This document shows positions 17,883-30,092 of a stretch of DNA of 64,000 bases, one piece after another. The DNA is from Wenzhouxiangella sediminis (GTDB taxonomy: Bacteria > Pseudomonadota > Gammaproteobacteria > Xanthomonadales > Wenzhouxiangellaceae): positions 1 to 64,000 of the forward strand of contig NZ_QUZK01000033.1 of the NCBI RefSeq assembly GCF_003410055.1, in the 5' to 3' direction. Within the stretch, counting starts at the first letter, position 1; each line of letters begins with the position of its first letter. A program made the position numbers and the translations under genes. Under the pieces are notes generated by a model. It saw only the letters and a list, made by a program, of their open reading frames with translations. It was not told the origin of the DNA and did no database searches.

Positions 17883-18596
17883 CTAGAGGTTCCTGGCGTA
17901 CGCAGAGAGCCGGTCGGTCTCGGTCTTGACCACCCGGTAGCACTCGCAGCAGAGCGCCTCGAGTCGCTTGCGGTCGAGTACGGTGATGTGCCCGCGCTGG
18001 TAGCGGATTACACCCAGCTTCTGCAACTTGCCGGCCGCCTCGGTGACGCCCTCTCGGCGAACGCCCAGCATGTTTGCGATGAGTTCCTGGGTCATGGTCA
18101 GCTCGTTGGTGGGCAGCCGATCCATGGATAGCAGGAGCCAGCGGCACAGTTGCTGGTCGATGGAGTGGTGCCGGTTGCACACGGCGGTCTGGGCCATTTG
18201 CGTGATCAGGGCCTGCGTGTAGCGGAGCATCAGCATGCGCATGGCCGGCTCGCTGTTGAACTCGCGCTTGAGGTCGGAAGCCCGCAGCCGGTATGCCGTC
18301 CCGGCGCTCTGGACCATGGCCCGGCTGGGTGTGCTGTCGCCGCCCATGAAGACCGCGACGCCGACGATTCCCTCACGACCCACGACCGAAATCTCGGCCG
18401 AAGCGCCGTCGATCATCACATAGAGAAGAGAAATAATGCAGTCGGCCGGAAAGTAGACGGCCTTGATCTCCTGGCCGGCGGCATAGATTTCCTTGCCCAG
18501 GGGCAACTCGACTTCGCGCAGTAGTGGAAACACGCGGTCCTTCGATGGTTGCGGCAACGCTGCCAGCAATTCGTTTCGTTCGGGTCCGGTCTCCAT
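17883..18596 (-). CDS. Crp/Fnr-family transcriptional regulator (copy 2)
   Basis: A 237-residue paralogue of the neighbouring Crp-like protein, with the same architecture: barrel (ISVVGREGIVGVAVFMGG), dimer helix (NRHHSIDQQLCRWLLLSMD) and HTH (IANMLGVRREGVTEAAGKLQ). GGAGGGGGAG precedes the ATG at good spacing. It is probably transcribed ahead of copy 1. No Fe-S ligands are visible. Confidence 0.9.
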   Translation of the reverse strand: METGPERNELLAALPQPSKDRVFPLLREVELPLGKEIYAAGQEIKAVYFPADCIISLLYVMIDGASAEISVVGREGIVGVAVFMGGDSTPSRAMVQSAGTAYRLRASDLKREFNSEPAMRMLMLRYTQALITQMAQTAVCNRHHSIDQQLCRWLLLSMDRLPTNELTMTQELIANMLGVRREGVTEAAGKLQKLGVIRYQRGHITVLDRKRLEALCCECYRVVKTETDRLSAYARNL

Positions 18597-18820
18597 TCCA
18601 ACTCCCCCTCCAGCAGGCCTTGCAGACAGTATCCCGCAGGCATTGCCGGGCCTTATGTTCGATGGCGAACAGACTACCACGGCCGGGCAAGGGTGCTCGT
18701 CGTGGCTGGCCGGCTGGCCGGGCGTTGGCGAGCGCCTGGTTGGCGTTGGCCCGTCCCGTTCCTGGCCGACGCGACTGGGCTTCAGGGAGGCGCAGCCTCC
18801 GCAATGGCCGGCCCGGGATT

Positions 18821-19426
18821 CTATGCGCCCAGGATCCAGTCGACGACCAGCACGAAGACCGTACCGGTCAGCGCCAGCGAAAGCAGGGCGAAGAGGCCGT
18901 CGCGGGCGATCAGCGCCGCGCCGAACGCGAACAGGGCGATGCCGGCGATGTTGGCGGTGAAGGGAATCAGCTCCAGCACGGGCATGACCAGGCCGACGCC
19001 CAGCGCGGCGGCAGCGACGCCGAGGGTCATCACGCTTTCGGACAGGAAGCTCAGGCGCTGGAAAAGGAAGCGGTCGGTGAAGCGCGCCGGGCGCAGCATG
19101 AAGTCCAATGCACCCTGCAGGTGGCGGCGCTTTACCGATCGGCGCAGCAGGAACTGCGGCAGCCAGAAATAGCGGCGGCCGGCCAGGATCTGGCCGGCAG
19201 TGATCACGACCAGCAGCGCCGTGACGGTGGGCACGCCGGGAATGTCTCCGATGATCGGCGCGAGCACGATAATGCCGGCAATGATGAGGATGGCGCCGAA
19301 GGAACGCTGCTCGATCTGCTGCAGGATGACGTGCAGCTCGACTGGATCAACGTCGTCGTCGATGGCGCGAAGTCGCTCGATCAGGCCTTCGAGGCTCTCG
19401 ATTTGTGGCGATGTGCGTTCATTCAT
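18821..19426 (-). CDS. ExoD-family membrane protein
   Basis: A 201-residue protein with a soluble N-terminal helix region and several hydrophobic helices (SFGAILIIAGIIVLAPI, TVTALLVVITAGQIL, TLGVAAAALGVGLVMPVLE, GTVFVLVVDWIL). It matches the ExoD exopolysaccharide-synthesis-related family, including the short IPGVPT loop. Its biochemical role is unresolved; mutants in rhizobia alter exopolysaccharide and alkali tolerance. It is divergent from the DUF883 gene. Confidence 0.85.
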   Translation of the reverse strand: MNERTSPQIESLEGLIERLRAIDDDVDPVELHVILQQIEQRSFGAILIIAGIIVLAPIIGDIPGVPTVTALLVVITAGQILAGRRYFWLPQFLLRRSVKRRHLQGALDFMLRPARFTDRFLFQRLSFLSESVMTLGVAAAALGVGLVMPVLELIPFTANIAGIALFAFGAALIARDGLFALLSLALTGTVFVLVVDWILGA

Positions 19427-19558
19427 GGCTGCGGCCGGGAGCGATCAGGCGGCTCGCGGCGACCATCAATTGAAACACAGGCGCGGCGAGGATTCCTGTC
19501 GGCAGTGTGTTAATGTTCAGTCCAACTTCTCGAAAACGAAGTCAAAACAGGAGGATCC

Positions 19559-19834
19559 ATGGCGACAGGCACTGACAAGGAACTCCAGGAACTGAGAGAA
19601 GAATTCAATCAGTTGAAGGACGAACTCTCGGGCATCGGCAAGACCGTCCGTCAGCTGGCCCACACCGCAACCGACGAAGGGCGCGACCGCCTCCGTTCGG
19701 CCGCCGAGCATTCGCGGCAGCAGGCGCGCGAGACCTGGAGCGCCTTCGAGCACGAGGTCGAGGAGCGGCCGATGACGAGCATCGCGGTGGCGTTGGGCAT
19801 CGGTTTCATTCTGGGCAAGCTGCTCGACCGCTAG
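19559..19834 (+). CDS. DUF883/YqjD-ElaB-like protein
   Basis: A 91-residue protein: a long amphipathic helix (about 5-70) and a C-terminal membrane helix with the family pattern ERPMTSIAVALGIGFILGKL and a final Asp-Arg. E. coli YqjD and ElaB associate with ribosomes at the inner membrane in stationary phase. ACAGGAGG precedes the ATG. The next gene encodes a YqjE-like membrane protein, as in the E. coli yqjDE pairing. Confidence 0.85.
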   Translation: MATGTDKELQELREEFNQLKDELSGIGKTVRQLAHTATDEGRDRLRSAAEHSRQQARETWSAFEHEVEERPMTSIAVALGIGFILGKLLDR

Positions 19835-19861
19835 GCCCCGGGAACGGCTGACCCGACCCGC

Positions 19862-20329
19862 ATGCTGAAGCGCATCAAGAAACGCATGGAGACCGGCGTC
19901 CTGGTGGCGGCGATCGTCATTCCCGTGGCGCTGTGCGTCTTCGCCTTCCTGGGCGTTGCCTGCTACTTCGCCCTGCTGGAATCCCTGCCGCCGGCCATGG
20001 CCGCCCTGGTCACGGCGGCCTGCGGTATTGTCGTGATCGCGCTCGTGTTGCTGGTCGCGAAGATCGCCGACGGCTCGGGCAAGCGCACAGAAGCCCGGCA
20101 GGGCCGGCCGCCTCAGGACGACGAGTTCGAGCGCTTCCTGCGCGAGCACGCCGACCCCGTTCTGGCGCGCTGGATCCAGGACAACCCTGACAAGGCCGCG
20201 ATGGCGACGCTGGGGCTCGGCATTGCCGCCGGCTACAGCGAGCCGTTTCGTCGCGTGCTCTTCGACCTCTACGTGCGGTACTCCGAATCGGAGACCGTGC
20301 GGCGTTCGCGCCCCGACGCCGGGCGCTGA
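19862..20329 (+). CDS. YqjE-like membrane protein
   Basis: A 155-residue protein with two membrane helices near residues 12-35 and 42-65, then a soluble helical tail. It follows the DUF883 gene by 27 bases, like YqjE (phage-holin-like superfamily 3) after YqjD in enterobacteria. The similarity is in layout and hydrophobicity; I cannot confirm the family from motifs alone. Confidence 0.65.
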   Translation: MLKRIKKRMETGVLVAAIVIPVALCVFAFLGVACYFALLESLPPAMAALVTAACGIVVIALVLLVAKIADGSGKRTEARQGRPPQDDEFERFLREHADPVLARWIQDNPDKAAMATLGLGIAAGYSEPFRRVLFDLYVRYSESETVRRSRPDAGR

Positions 20330-20333
20330 ACAA

Positions 20334-20360
20334 CCCGCGGCGGCCGCCGTGGGTTATTCT
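20334..20360 (+). terminator. Candidate terminator after the YqjE-like gene
   Basis: CCCGCGGCG and CGCCGTGGG pair (one G-U) around a tight centre, followed by TTATTCT. It lies 4 bases after the stop codon. The U-tract is imperfect. Confidence 0.45.
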
Positions 20361-20471
20361 CGTCATCGATCGCCGGTGGCGAAATCCATTGACGATTTCT
20401 TTTCTCGAGCCTGATAGTTTCTGTCGAAACTTTCACGATGTCCGATTGTCCGCTGCAGGGCGGGCCGGTCC

Positions 20472-21742
20472 ATGGGGCCGAGGACGACAAGCACTGACAA
20501 GCAAGAGGGTGGCAAGCAGGTGAGCAGCGATTCCGGGGCAGTGAGAGAGGATCGACGCAGCGGCGTGATCAGGACCGTGCTGGTTTGCGCGGCCCTGGTG
20601 GCCGTGGCCGGCGTCCTCTTGTTCGTGATCTTCAATACCGAGCCGACGGCGCGGCGCGACGGCGCGGTCCGCCAGTCGGCCTCCCTGGTCGACGTCACGC
20701 AGGGTGAGTTCGGCACATTCCGCCCGACCATCGAGGCCATGGGCACCGTCCGTCCCGCCAGGGAAATCTCGCTCGGCGCGCGCGTGAGCGGCGAAATCGT
20801 CGAAATCGGCAATTCTTTCGTCCCGGGCGGCTATGTCGATGCCGGCGAAGTGCTGGTCCGCATCGACGACGCCGATTACCAGGTCGCGCTGCAGCAAAGC
20901 CGGAGTGCGCTGGACCAGGCCATCGCCGACCTCGAGATCGAGCGCGGCGAGCGGGCCGCGGCCGAGGCCGAGTATCGCCAGTTCAATCGCGAGCTGCCGC
21001 CGGAGCGCGAGGCGCTGGTGCTGCGCGAGCCGCAGGGTCGGGCGGCGCGGGCCAATGTGGAGGCCGCGCGCGCCGACGTGCGCCAGGCGGAACTGAACGT
21101 CGATCGTGCAACCGTCGAGGCCCCGTTCGACGCCCATGTGCTCGGACGTGCGGTCAACCTGGGCTCACAGGTGAGCCCGGGCGCGGCGCTCGGTCGCCTG
21201 GTCGGCCTGGACACCTACTGGATCGAGGCGACCGTGCCGGTCGGCCAGCTGCAGTGGCTGAGCGTGCCCGACGACGACCAGCCCGGCTCCAGCGTGACCG
21301 TGCGCAACCGCAACGCCTGGCCCATGAACGTGACCCGGCAGGGCGAGGTGTTTCGCCTCATCGGCGAACTGGAAGGCGACACGCGCCTGGCGCGCATCCT
21401 GGTGGCGGTGGACGATCCGCTCGCGCGCGAAACCGAAGAAGACCTGCCCCGGCTGATGCTCGGCGAATACGTCGAGTGCCGCATCGAGGGGCGCGAGCTC
21501 AGCGACGTCGTGCGCCTGAATCGGGACTACATCCGCGAGAACGACACCGTCTGGTTGATGGTGGACCAGCGCCTGGTGATCCAGCCGGTGTCCATCCTGT
21601 TCGAGGACGAGCGCTACGCCTATATCGACGAAGGTCTGACCGCCGAAGACCGAGTGGTGACCACGCGCCTGGCGACCGTACAGGAGGGCCTGCGCCTGCG
21701 CGTGGATACCGACGGTGACGCCGCCGGGGAGGACATCGACGC

Positions 21743-21746
<4 letters not shown>
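20472..21746 (+). CDS. RND efflux periplasmic adaptor subunit
   Basis: A 424-residue membrane-fusion protein: one N-terminal anchor ([20 protein letters not shown]), a barrel-sandwich half ([20 protein letters not shown]), an alpha-hairpin (about 140-200), the second lipoyl half ([16 protein letters not shown]) and a beta-barrel. It connects the RND pump to an outer-membrane channel. A GTG at 20520 is an alternative start and would remove only the polar tail. Its stop overlaps the permease start (ATGA). No outer-membrane factor gene is nearby, so TolC-type protein must come from elsewhere. Confidence 0.93.
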
Positions 21747-24859
<3,113 letters not shown>

Positions 24860-25036
24860 AGGTCCGTCGCTGGCCGCGAATCTCCGGGGGCGCGAGGGCG
24901 CGCAAAAATGGCGTAAATTTGCCAGCATCTGCCGGGAAATGCCTCGAACAGCCGCCTTTTCATCAATTTTTCGGGGTCTGTGTTAGGTTGGAAGCCATAT
25001 CGATCCATTCCGCGCAGATTGCCAAGGAGGCACCGC

Positions 25037-26323
25037 ATGGTCCAGGAACAGCAACCGACCCCGTCATCGCTCGATCCCCAGGCCGCCGGCAAGCGCTCCG
25101 CAGGCAAGGACCCGAACAAGGGCTACATCGCCCTGCTCGGGTGGAGTCTCAATGCAATCGACGCAATGGAGCGTTTCGACCGGCGCTATGTCGTCGTCGC
25201 GCCGTCCTGGGCCACGGATTATGCCCGCGAGCACGATATTCCCTTCATCGAGTGGGATTTCGAACGGCTCAACGAGCGTTCGCTTGAAATTGCCGAGACG
25301 CTCAAGAAGGAAGGTGTCGATGTCTCCGTGCCCCTGTTCGAGGAAACGGTCGAGTGGGCCGGTGCCATCAACTCCGTGCTGATGGGGCAGCCGCGCTTGC
25401 ACGGTCAGTCCGTGCTGTTCCGCGACAAGGCCCTGATGAAGCGCCGCGCCCATCTGGGCGGTATCCGCGTCGGGGTATTCGAGGAGGCGCACGATCGAGA
25501 CGACGTCTACCGCTTCCTGCGCCGGGTCAACCAGACGCTGCTCAAGCTCGACGGCGATCCCAACGATCCGATTCACCTTAAGGCTTTCGACCAGGCCGGC
25601 TGCCTGGGCCATCGCGTCATCCGCATGCCCGAGGAGATCGAGTCCATTCCGGACACGGACTTTCCGCTGCTGATGGAATCCCATCTCGACGGCTGGGAAT
25701 TCGCCGTCGAGGCCTGGATTCACGACGGCGAGATCAAGTTCCTCAACATCTCCGAGTACGTCACGCTGGGCTATTCGGTATTCGTGCCGGCCACGCCGGA
25801 ACTGGAGAGCTGGCGGGACGCGATCACCAGGGAAGTCGAGAAGCTGATCAAGGCCTTCGACATCAAGTTCGGGCTGATCCACCCCGAGTACTTCGTGACC
25901 TCCGACGGCACAATGTATTTCGGCGAGGTCGCCTATCGGCCGCCGGGCTTCAAGGCCTTCGAGTTGATCGAACGGGCCTACGGATTCAACGCCTACCAGG
26001 CCACGGCACTGATGTTCGATCCCAAGGCGACGAAGGAAGAAGTCGACGCTTTCTTCCCCGAGCCGGTCAAGGGCGCGAAGGGCCATGCCGGTTGCTTCGG
26101 CGTGTTCCCCCGCCGGCGCGTGGTCAGTGAACTGGCGTTTCCGGACGAGACCGCCGAGCACCCCTACTTCGAAAGCCACGAGCTCTATCCCCTGGAGGAA
26201 GAGGTCGTGGCCGAACGCGAGGCCTTCGGTACCCACTGGGGCCTGGTCTACTTCTTCGGCGATGATCCGCACAAGATGCGCGACCTGCTCAAGCATCAGG
26301 AAGACCTGGACTTCTACGTCTAG
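25037..26323 (+). CDS. ATP-grasp family ligase
   Basis: A 428-residue protein with an ATP-grasp fold: a pre-ATP-grasp N-domain (about 25-125), the ATP-binding core with LLMESHLDGWEFAVEAWI, and the metal-site strand FGEVAYRPPG (the family E-x-N-x-R site, here E-V-A-Y-R). Such enzymes activate a carboxylate as an acyl phosphate and join it to an amine or thiol. AAGGAGG lies 7 bases before ATG 25037. It heads a compact operon with a predicted cysteine hydrolase and an HDAC-family deacetylase, pointing to synthesis and trimming of an amide-linked small molecule. The substrate is unknown. Confidence 0.85.
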   Translation: MVQEQQPTPSSLDPQAAGKRSAGKDPNKGYIALLGWSLNAIDAMERFDRRYVVVAPSWATDYAREHDIPFIEWDFERLNERSLEIAETLKKEGVDVSVPLFEETVEWAGAINSVLMGQPRLHGQSVLFRDKALMKRRAHLGGIRVGVFEEAHDRDDVYRFLRRVNQTLLKLDGDPNDPIHLKAFDQAGCLGHRVIRMPEEIESIPDTDFPLLMESHLDGWEFAVEAWIHDGEIKFLNISEYVTLGYSVFVPATPELESWRDAITREVEKLIKAFDIKFGLIHPEYFVTSDGTMYFGEVAYRPPGFKAFELIERAYGFNAYQATALMFDPKATKEEVDAFFPEPVKGAKGHAGCFGVFPRRRVVSELAFPDETAEHPYFESHELYPLEEEVVAEREAFGTHWGLVYFFGDDPHKMRDLLKHQEDLDFYV

Positions 26324-26332
26324 TCCATAATC

Positions 26333-28384
26333 GTGGCCACAGGCCGGGAACGGCCCCGCCCCGAGATTCCGCCCATGGAGTACCAGCGCTTGCAGGATGC
26401 ATCCCGCAACGACCCGGACCTGAACCGGGCCCAGGAACAGTTCGAGTCCGCCCTGGAAAGCGTCGCGCAGGTGACGTCGATTGCCCGGGCGGGGCATTTG
26501 CCGCGCCTGTTCAACGCCACGCTCAGGTTGCTCAAGCTGCCCGGCGGGCCCGCGCGCATTCACGGTCATGCCGGGCGATTCGACGAAGCGGGTGTTTTCG
26601 AAGGCAGTGACTGGGACCATCCCGAGCGGCTCCAGCCCGATCTCTCCCGCGGCTCGCTGACCGGGGCGGCCGACGCTGTGGCCGTCGAGGCACTGAGCCG
26701 ATTGCGCATGCTCGCGATTGCCGAAGGCTCCTACGACCACCCCGACCTGGACGCCGCGGGCGCAAGGGATTTCCTCCAGCGCAGCCTGGTGGTCAATCTG
26801 GACCTGCTGCAGCCCGACCATACCGAGGCCGGCCGGGCCGGCAAGGGGCAGCGCGAGGCCGTTCGCCAGCTGCTGTCTTTCGAGCTCGATCGGCTCGGTG
26901 GTGCAAGCGTGGTCGAGGCCCTGGTCGCCGAAGCCGATGGCATTCTCGAGCAGCGTCCCATCGACGTATCCGCCCCGCGGCAGCTGCTCGATCACGTCGA
27001 GTACCTTCTCGAAAGGGAAGACCTGCCCGACAGTGCCTCGCTGCGACGGGGGCGCCAGCTGCTGGCTGCCTGTCACGGTCCGACCGAACTGACCCGGGCG
27101 TCGGTGGCCGAATGCATGACCGGCTTCGAAGCGATGACGGCGGACGAGCGCGAGGCCGAGCTCGCTGCGCTCGGGGAGTCGATGGGCGAGACCGGACTGG
27201 CCTGTCCCGGTCACGGCGCTATCGTGGCATTGCTGGCGGACAAGGGCAGCGACCGCCAGCTCAGCCTGGCGATGGGGCTGGACGCCGTCGGCAGCGACAG
27301 CCTGGATGCATTCAACCAGTTGGTGCGGGCCCTGATACGCGAAGCGGTCGGCCCGGCAACTGCCCAGTGCCTTGTCGGATTGAGCAACCTGCTGGACCGG
27401 GGAACGCTGTTCTTCCCGCCTGTGCCCGGAGCGCTGTGGCGACTGACCAGGCTCGAACCCCTGCCCGAGGTCTCCGCGCACCTGCGCGAGGAGTTCGGAC
27501 ACGCCGACCCGCCGTCCGGGCACAGTCTTTTGCTGGCCGGCGTGATCAGCGTGCTCGGCCTGCCGCTGGGCGTCGGCCAGGGCAACAATCCCACCTGCCA
27601 GTCTGCGAGGGCCATCAGCCTGTGGGCACAGGTCGACCCGGGTTTCCTGCTCGAAATGGTGACCTGGGCGGCGCGCGACAACGAAATCGACCTGCACTTC
27701 GAAGGCGACCTGATCCGCTCGAGCGAATTGACCGAAGGCCTGATCGAGGATTTCCATACCGATCTCGATACCGTCTCGCTCGTGCTCGTGCCGCACCTGG
27801 ACAAGATCTACTGGGAAATGGGTCGGCGCATCGTCGGCCGCGGCGAGGACGGGCACCGCTGGATCAATCCCGAGTTCCACGGCTGGTGGGTCAATCGGGG
27901 GTTTGCCACGACCATCGACTACGCCACCGGCGCAGTCGCGGATTTCGCGGGCTTCATCCGGCAGTTCCACGCTGCGTATCACCCCGACTTCAACGACGGC
28001 GCCGAACTGATCTATCCCCAGCCGGCCGGCATCGTCGCGACCGACCCTTTCGGCAACTACGTGGGCCTGCACGCGATCGCCATCCAGCGCGTCGAGCTCG
28101 ACGACGAAGGCGTGATGCGGGTCTACTTCTACAATCCCAACAACGAGGGCCGGCAGGACTGGGGGCAGGAGATCGTCACCTCCACGCGCGGTCGCGGCGA
28201 GATACCCGGCGAGTCGTCGCTGCCCTTCGAGCAGTTCTGTGCGCGCCTGTACGTCTTTCATTACAACGAGCGTGAGCTGGGCGATCCGCTGGCCGTACCG
28301 GACGATTCGGTCGAGTCGATCGCGCGAATGGTTCGTGAAAGCTGGGCCCGCGAACGGGCCTGGCACGAAGTGGTTACCCGCTGA
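26333..28384 (+). CDS. Unknown protein with predicted papain-like cysteine hydrolase domain
   Basis: About 683 residues from GTG 26333 (an ATG at 26375 would remove 14). I recognise no family over the helical N-terminal 400 residues. The C-terminal part shows an order of residues expected for a papain-like hydrolase: Cys422 at a helix start (GNNPTCQSARAISLWA), His580 in a hydrophobic strand (VGLHAIAIQRVEL) and Asn601 in the following strand (VYFYNPNNEG). A Trp-rich FHGWWVNRGF motif lies between. This assignment is inference from motif order. The gene starts 9 bases after the ATP-grasp gene and its stop overlaps the deacetylase start (TGATG), so the three are one operon. Confidence 0.65.
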   Translation: MATGRERPRPEIPPMEYQRLQDASRNDPDLNRAQEQFESALESVAQVTSIARAGHLPRLFNATLRLLKLPGGPARIHGHAGRFDEAGVFEGSDWDHPERLQPDLSRGSLTGAADAVAVEALSRLRMLAIAEGSYDHPDLDAAGARDFLQRSLVVNLDLLQPDHTEAGRAGKGQREAVRQLLSFELDRLGGASVVEALVAEADGILEQRPIDVSAPRQLLDHVEYLLEREDLPDSASLRRGRQLLAACHGPTELTRASVAECMTGFEAMTADEREAELAALGESMGETGLACPGHGAIVALLADKGSDRQLSLAMGLDAVGSDSLDAFNQLVRALIREAVGPATAQCLVGLSNLLDRGTLFFPPVPGALWRLTRLEPLPEVSAHLREEFGHADPPSGHSLLLAGVISVLGLPLGVGQGNNPTCQSARAISLWAQVDPGFLLEMVTWAARDNEIDLHFEGDLIRSSELTEGLIEDFHTDLDTVSLVLVPHLDKIYWEMGRRIVGRGEDGHRWINPEFHGWWVNRGFATTIDYATGAVADFAGFIRQFHAAYHPDFNDGAELIYPQPAGIVATDPFGNYVGLHAIAIQRVELDDEGVMRVYFYNPNNEGRQDWGQEIVTSTRGRGEIPGESSLPFEQFCARLYVFHYNERELGDPLAVPDDSVESIARMVRESWARERAWHEVVTR

Positions 28385-29499
28385 TGACCGCGCCGCTGGC
28401 AGTGGTCTACCACGACGAAATGCTCGAACACCGCCCGCCGGGGCTGGAGCCGGAGCTGCGCGACTACCATGCCCGCAAGTTGCGCGCGCTGCTCGGTGAA
28501 CTCGTCGTTTCCGGCCCCTGGAAACATCCGGAGCGGCCCGAGCGCCTGTCGGACCTGGTCGAGCACGTCCGTGGCATCGACGATGGCCGCACCCTCTGGA
28601 TCGAACCCCCGCGCGCCGACGACGAAGCCCTTCTGCGCGCGCACACACCGGGCCATCTGAAGCATCTGGCCCGATTGCGCGGCAAGACGCGCATGCTGTC
28701 CCTGGACACCACGGCCGTCTCACCCGGCAGCATCGACGCCGCTTATCGCGCCGCGGGCGCGGCCATGACGGCCGTCGACACTGTGGTCGAAGGCAGGGCG
28801 AAAAGTGCCTTCGCCCTCGTGCGTCCGCCCGGGCACCATGCCCGTGCCGCGCATTTTCGCGGCTTCTGCCTGCTCAACAATGTGGCCGTCGCCGCCCGTC
28901 ACGCCCGCGCCGCCCACGGCCTCGAGCGCGTGCTGATCATCGATTGGGATGTACACCACGGGGACGGCACGGAGTCGATCTTCGAGTCCGATCCCGATGT
29001 CCTGTTCTTCGACCTTCATCGCGCCGCGCCCTACTACCCCGGCAGCGGTGCTCTCGAAAACACGGGTCGGGGCAGGGGGCGGGGCACGACCCTGAACGTC
29101 CCGCTACCCGAAGGCGCGGGGGACCAGGCCGTGCTGCGCGCCTTCGACGAGATCCTGGAACCGGCCGCGCGACGATTCCGGCCGGACCTGATCCTGGTCT
29201 CGGCCGGATTCGACGGCACGCGTGAGCACCTGGCCTGCCGCTGGAGTACGGCCGTCTATGCGCACTTGACGCGGCGGCTGCTCCGCCTGGCCGATGAACT
29301 CTGCCGGGGCCGCCTGGCGATGGTGCTCGAAGGCGGCTACCACATCGACCCCATGCGCCGCGCCCTGGAGCAGTGCCTGTTCACGCTGGTCGCCCCCGAC
29401 CGCGAACTTCCCCCGGTGCAGCGGAATCGAACCGGCTTGCCCGCGGTGGACCGCGCACGCGATTTCTTCGTTGAATCCGGTCTGCTCGGTCGCCGCTGA
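28384..29499 (+). CDS. Histone-deacetylase-family (acetylpolyamine amidohydrolase-like) protein
   Basis: A 371-residue zinc deacetylase. Catalytic features are intact: RPPGHHA with His151/His152, zinc ligands Asp189 and His191 in DWDVHHGDGT, Asp277 in SAGFD, and Tyr319 in EGGYH. Bacterial members deacetylate acetylpolyamines or other N-acetyl amines. The segment after SAGFD (GTREHLACRW) departs from the usual H/R-DPLG. Translationally coupled to the predicted cysteine hydrolase, it is the last gene of the ATP-grasp operon. Confidence 0.92.
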   Translation: MTAPLAVVYHDEMLEHRPPGLEPELRDYHARKLRALLGELVVSGPWKHPERPERLSDLVEHVRGIDDGRTLWIEPPRADDEALLRAHTPGHLKHLARLRGKTRMLSLDTTAVSPGSIDAAYRAAGAAMTAVDTVVEGRAKSAFALVRPPGHHARAAHFRGFCLLNNVAVAARHARAAHGLERVLIIDWDVHHGDGTESIFESDPDVLFFDLHRAAPYYPGSGALENTGRGRGRGTTLNVPLPEGAGDQAVLRAFDEILEPAARRFRPDLILVSAGFDGTREHLACRWSTAVYAHLTRRLLRLADELCRGRLAMVLEGGYHIDPMRRALEQCLFTLVAPDRELPPVQRNRTGLPAVDRARDFFVESGLLGRR

Positions 29500-29504
29500 G
29501 GGGG

Positions 29505-29909
29505 TCAGTCCCCCGAACCGCCGACGCAGGCCGGACCCTGGCCGAACAGCAGCCATCCGAAGGCCACGGCGAACGCAGCGTGGATCGCGAGGGCCACGAT
29601 CATCGCCACGGGCAGGACGCCGCCGATCAGGGGTTTGAGCAGCGACAGCGTGGCGACGGCGAAGTAGATGAAGTTGCCCGAGGCGAGCGGGCGCGCGTAG
29701 ATCCCGCCGATCATGGTTCCCTTGGCCATCCAGTTCATGATGGCGAATCCCAGCAGGGCCGCGCCCAGAAGTTTCAGCATGGGCGTTGCGGCGACGCTGA
29801 TGTCGAGCCCCGTCGCGACCAGCAGGTCGACGCCCGCGAACGATGTCGCGAGTGCCAGCACCAGAAACCAGGCGGCGCTGGCGATCATGAGCCAACGAGT
29901 GTTCTGCAT
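29505..29909 (-). CDS. Four-helix membrane protein, unknown function
   Basis: A 134-residue protein with four hydrophobic helices (about 8-28, 44-62, 75-95 and 100-122) and a Cys/Gly-rich tail CVGGSGD. AAGGGGAAC precedes the start. It converges on the deacetylase gene with a 5-base gap. No family is recognised with certainty; it resembles small uncharacterised membrane proteins. Confidence 0.7.
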   Translation of the reverse strand: MQNTRWLMIASAAWFLVLALATSFAGVDLLVATGLDISVAATPMLKLLGAALLGFAIMNWMAKGTMIGGIYARPLASGNFIYFAVATLSLLKPLIGGVLPVAMIVALAIHAAFAVAFGWLLFGQGPACVGGSGD

Positions 29910-30092
29910 TTCGTTCCCCTTGGCGTGGATCCGCGGGCGAGCCTAGCAAAGGTCGGTGATTTCGCTCAAACGCCGCCGCGATACCGGCTTGGGTTTGCCT
30001 GCGCCACCCGATAAGATGCCGGTACCGATACGCCATCGACATTGCAGGGGACGCCACATGAACGAAGTGCGGACGCGCGGGGTGACGTCCTG

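Noticed and set aside
25064-28723. Very long open frame antisense to the ATP-grasp operon
   Set aside because: Composition is Gly/Arg/Val/His/Asp-biased as expected for antisense of GC-rich genes, no domain is visible, and all three sense genes are well supported.
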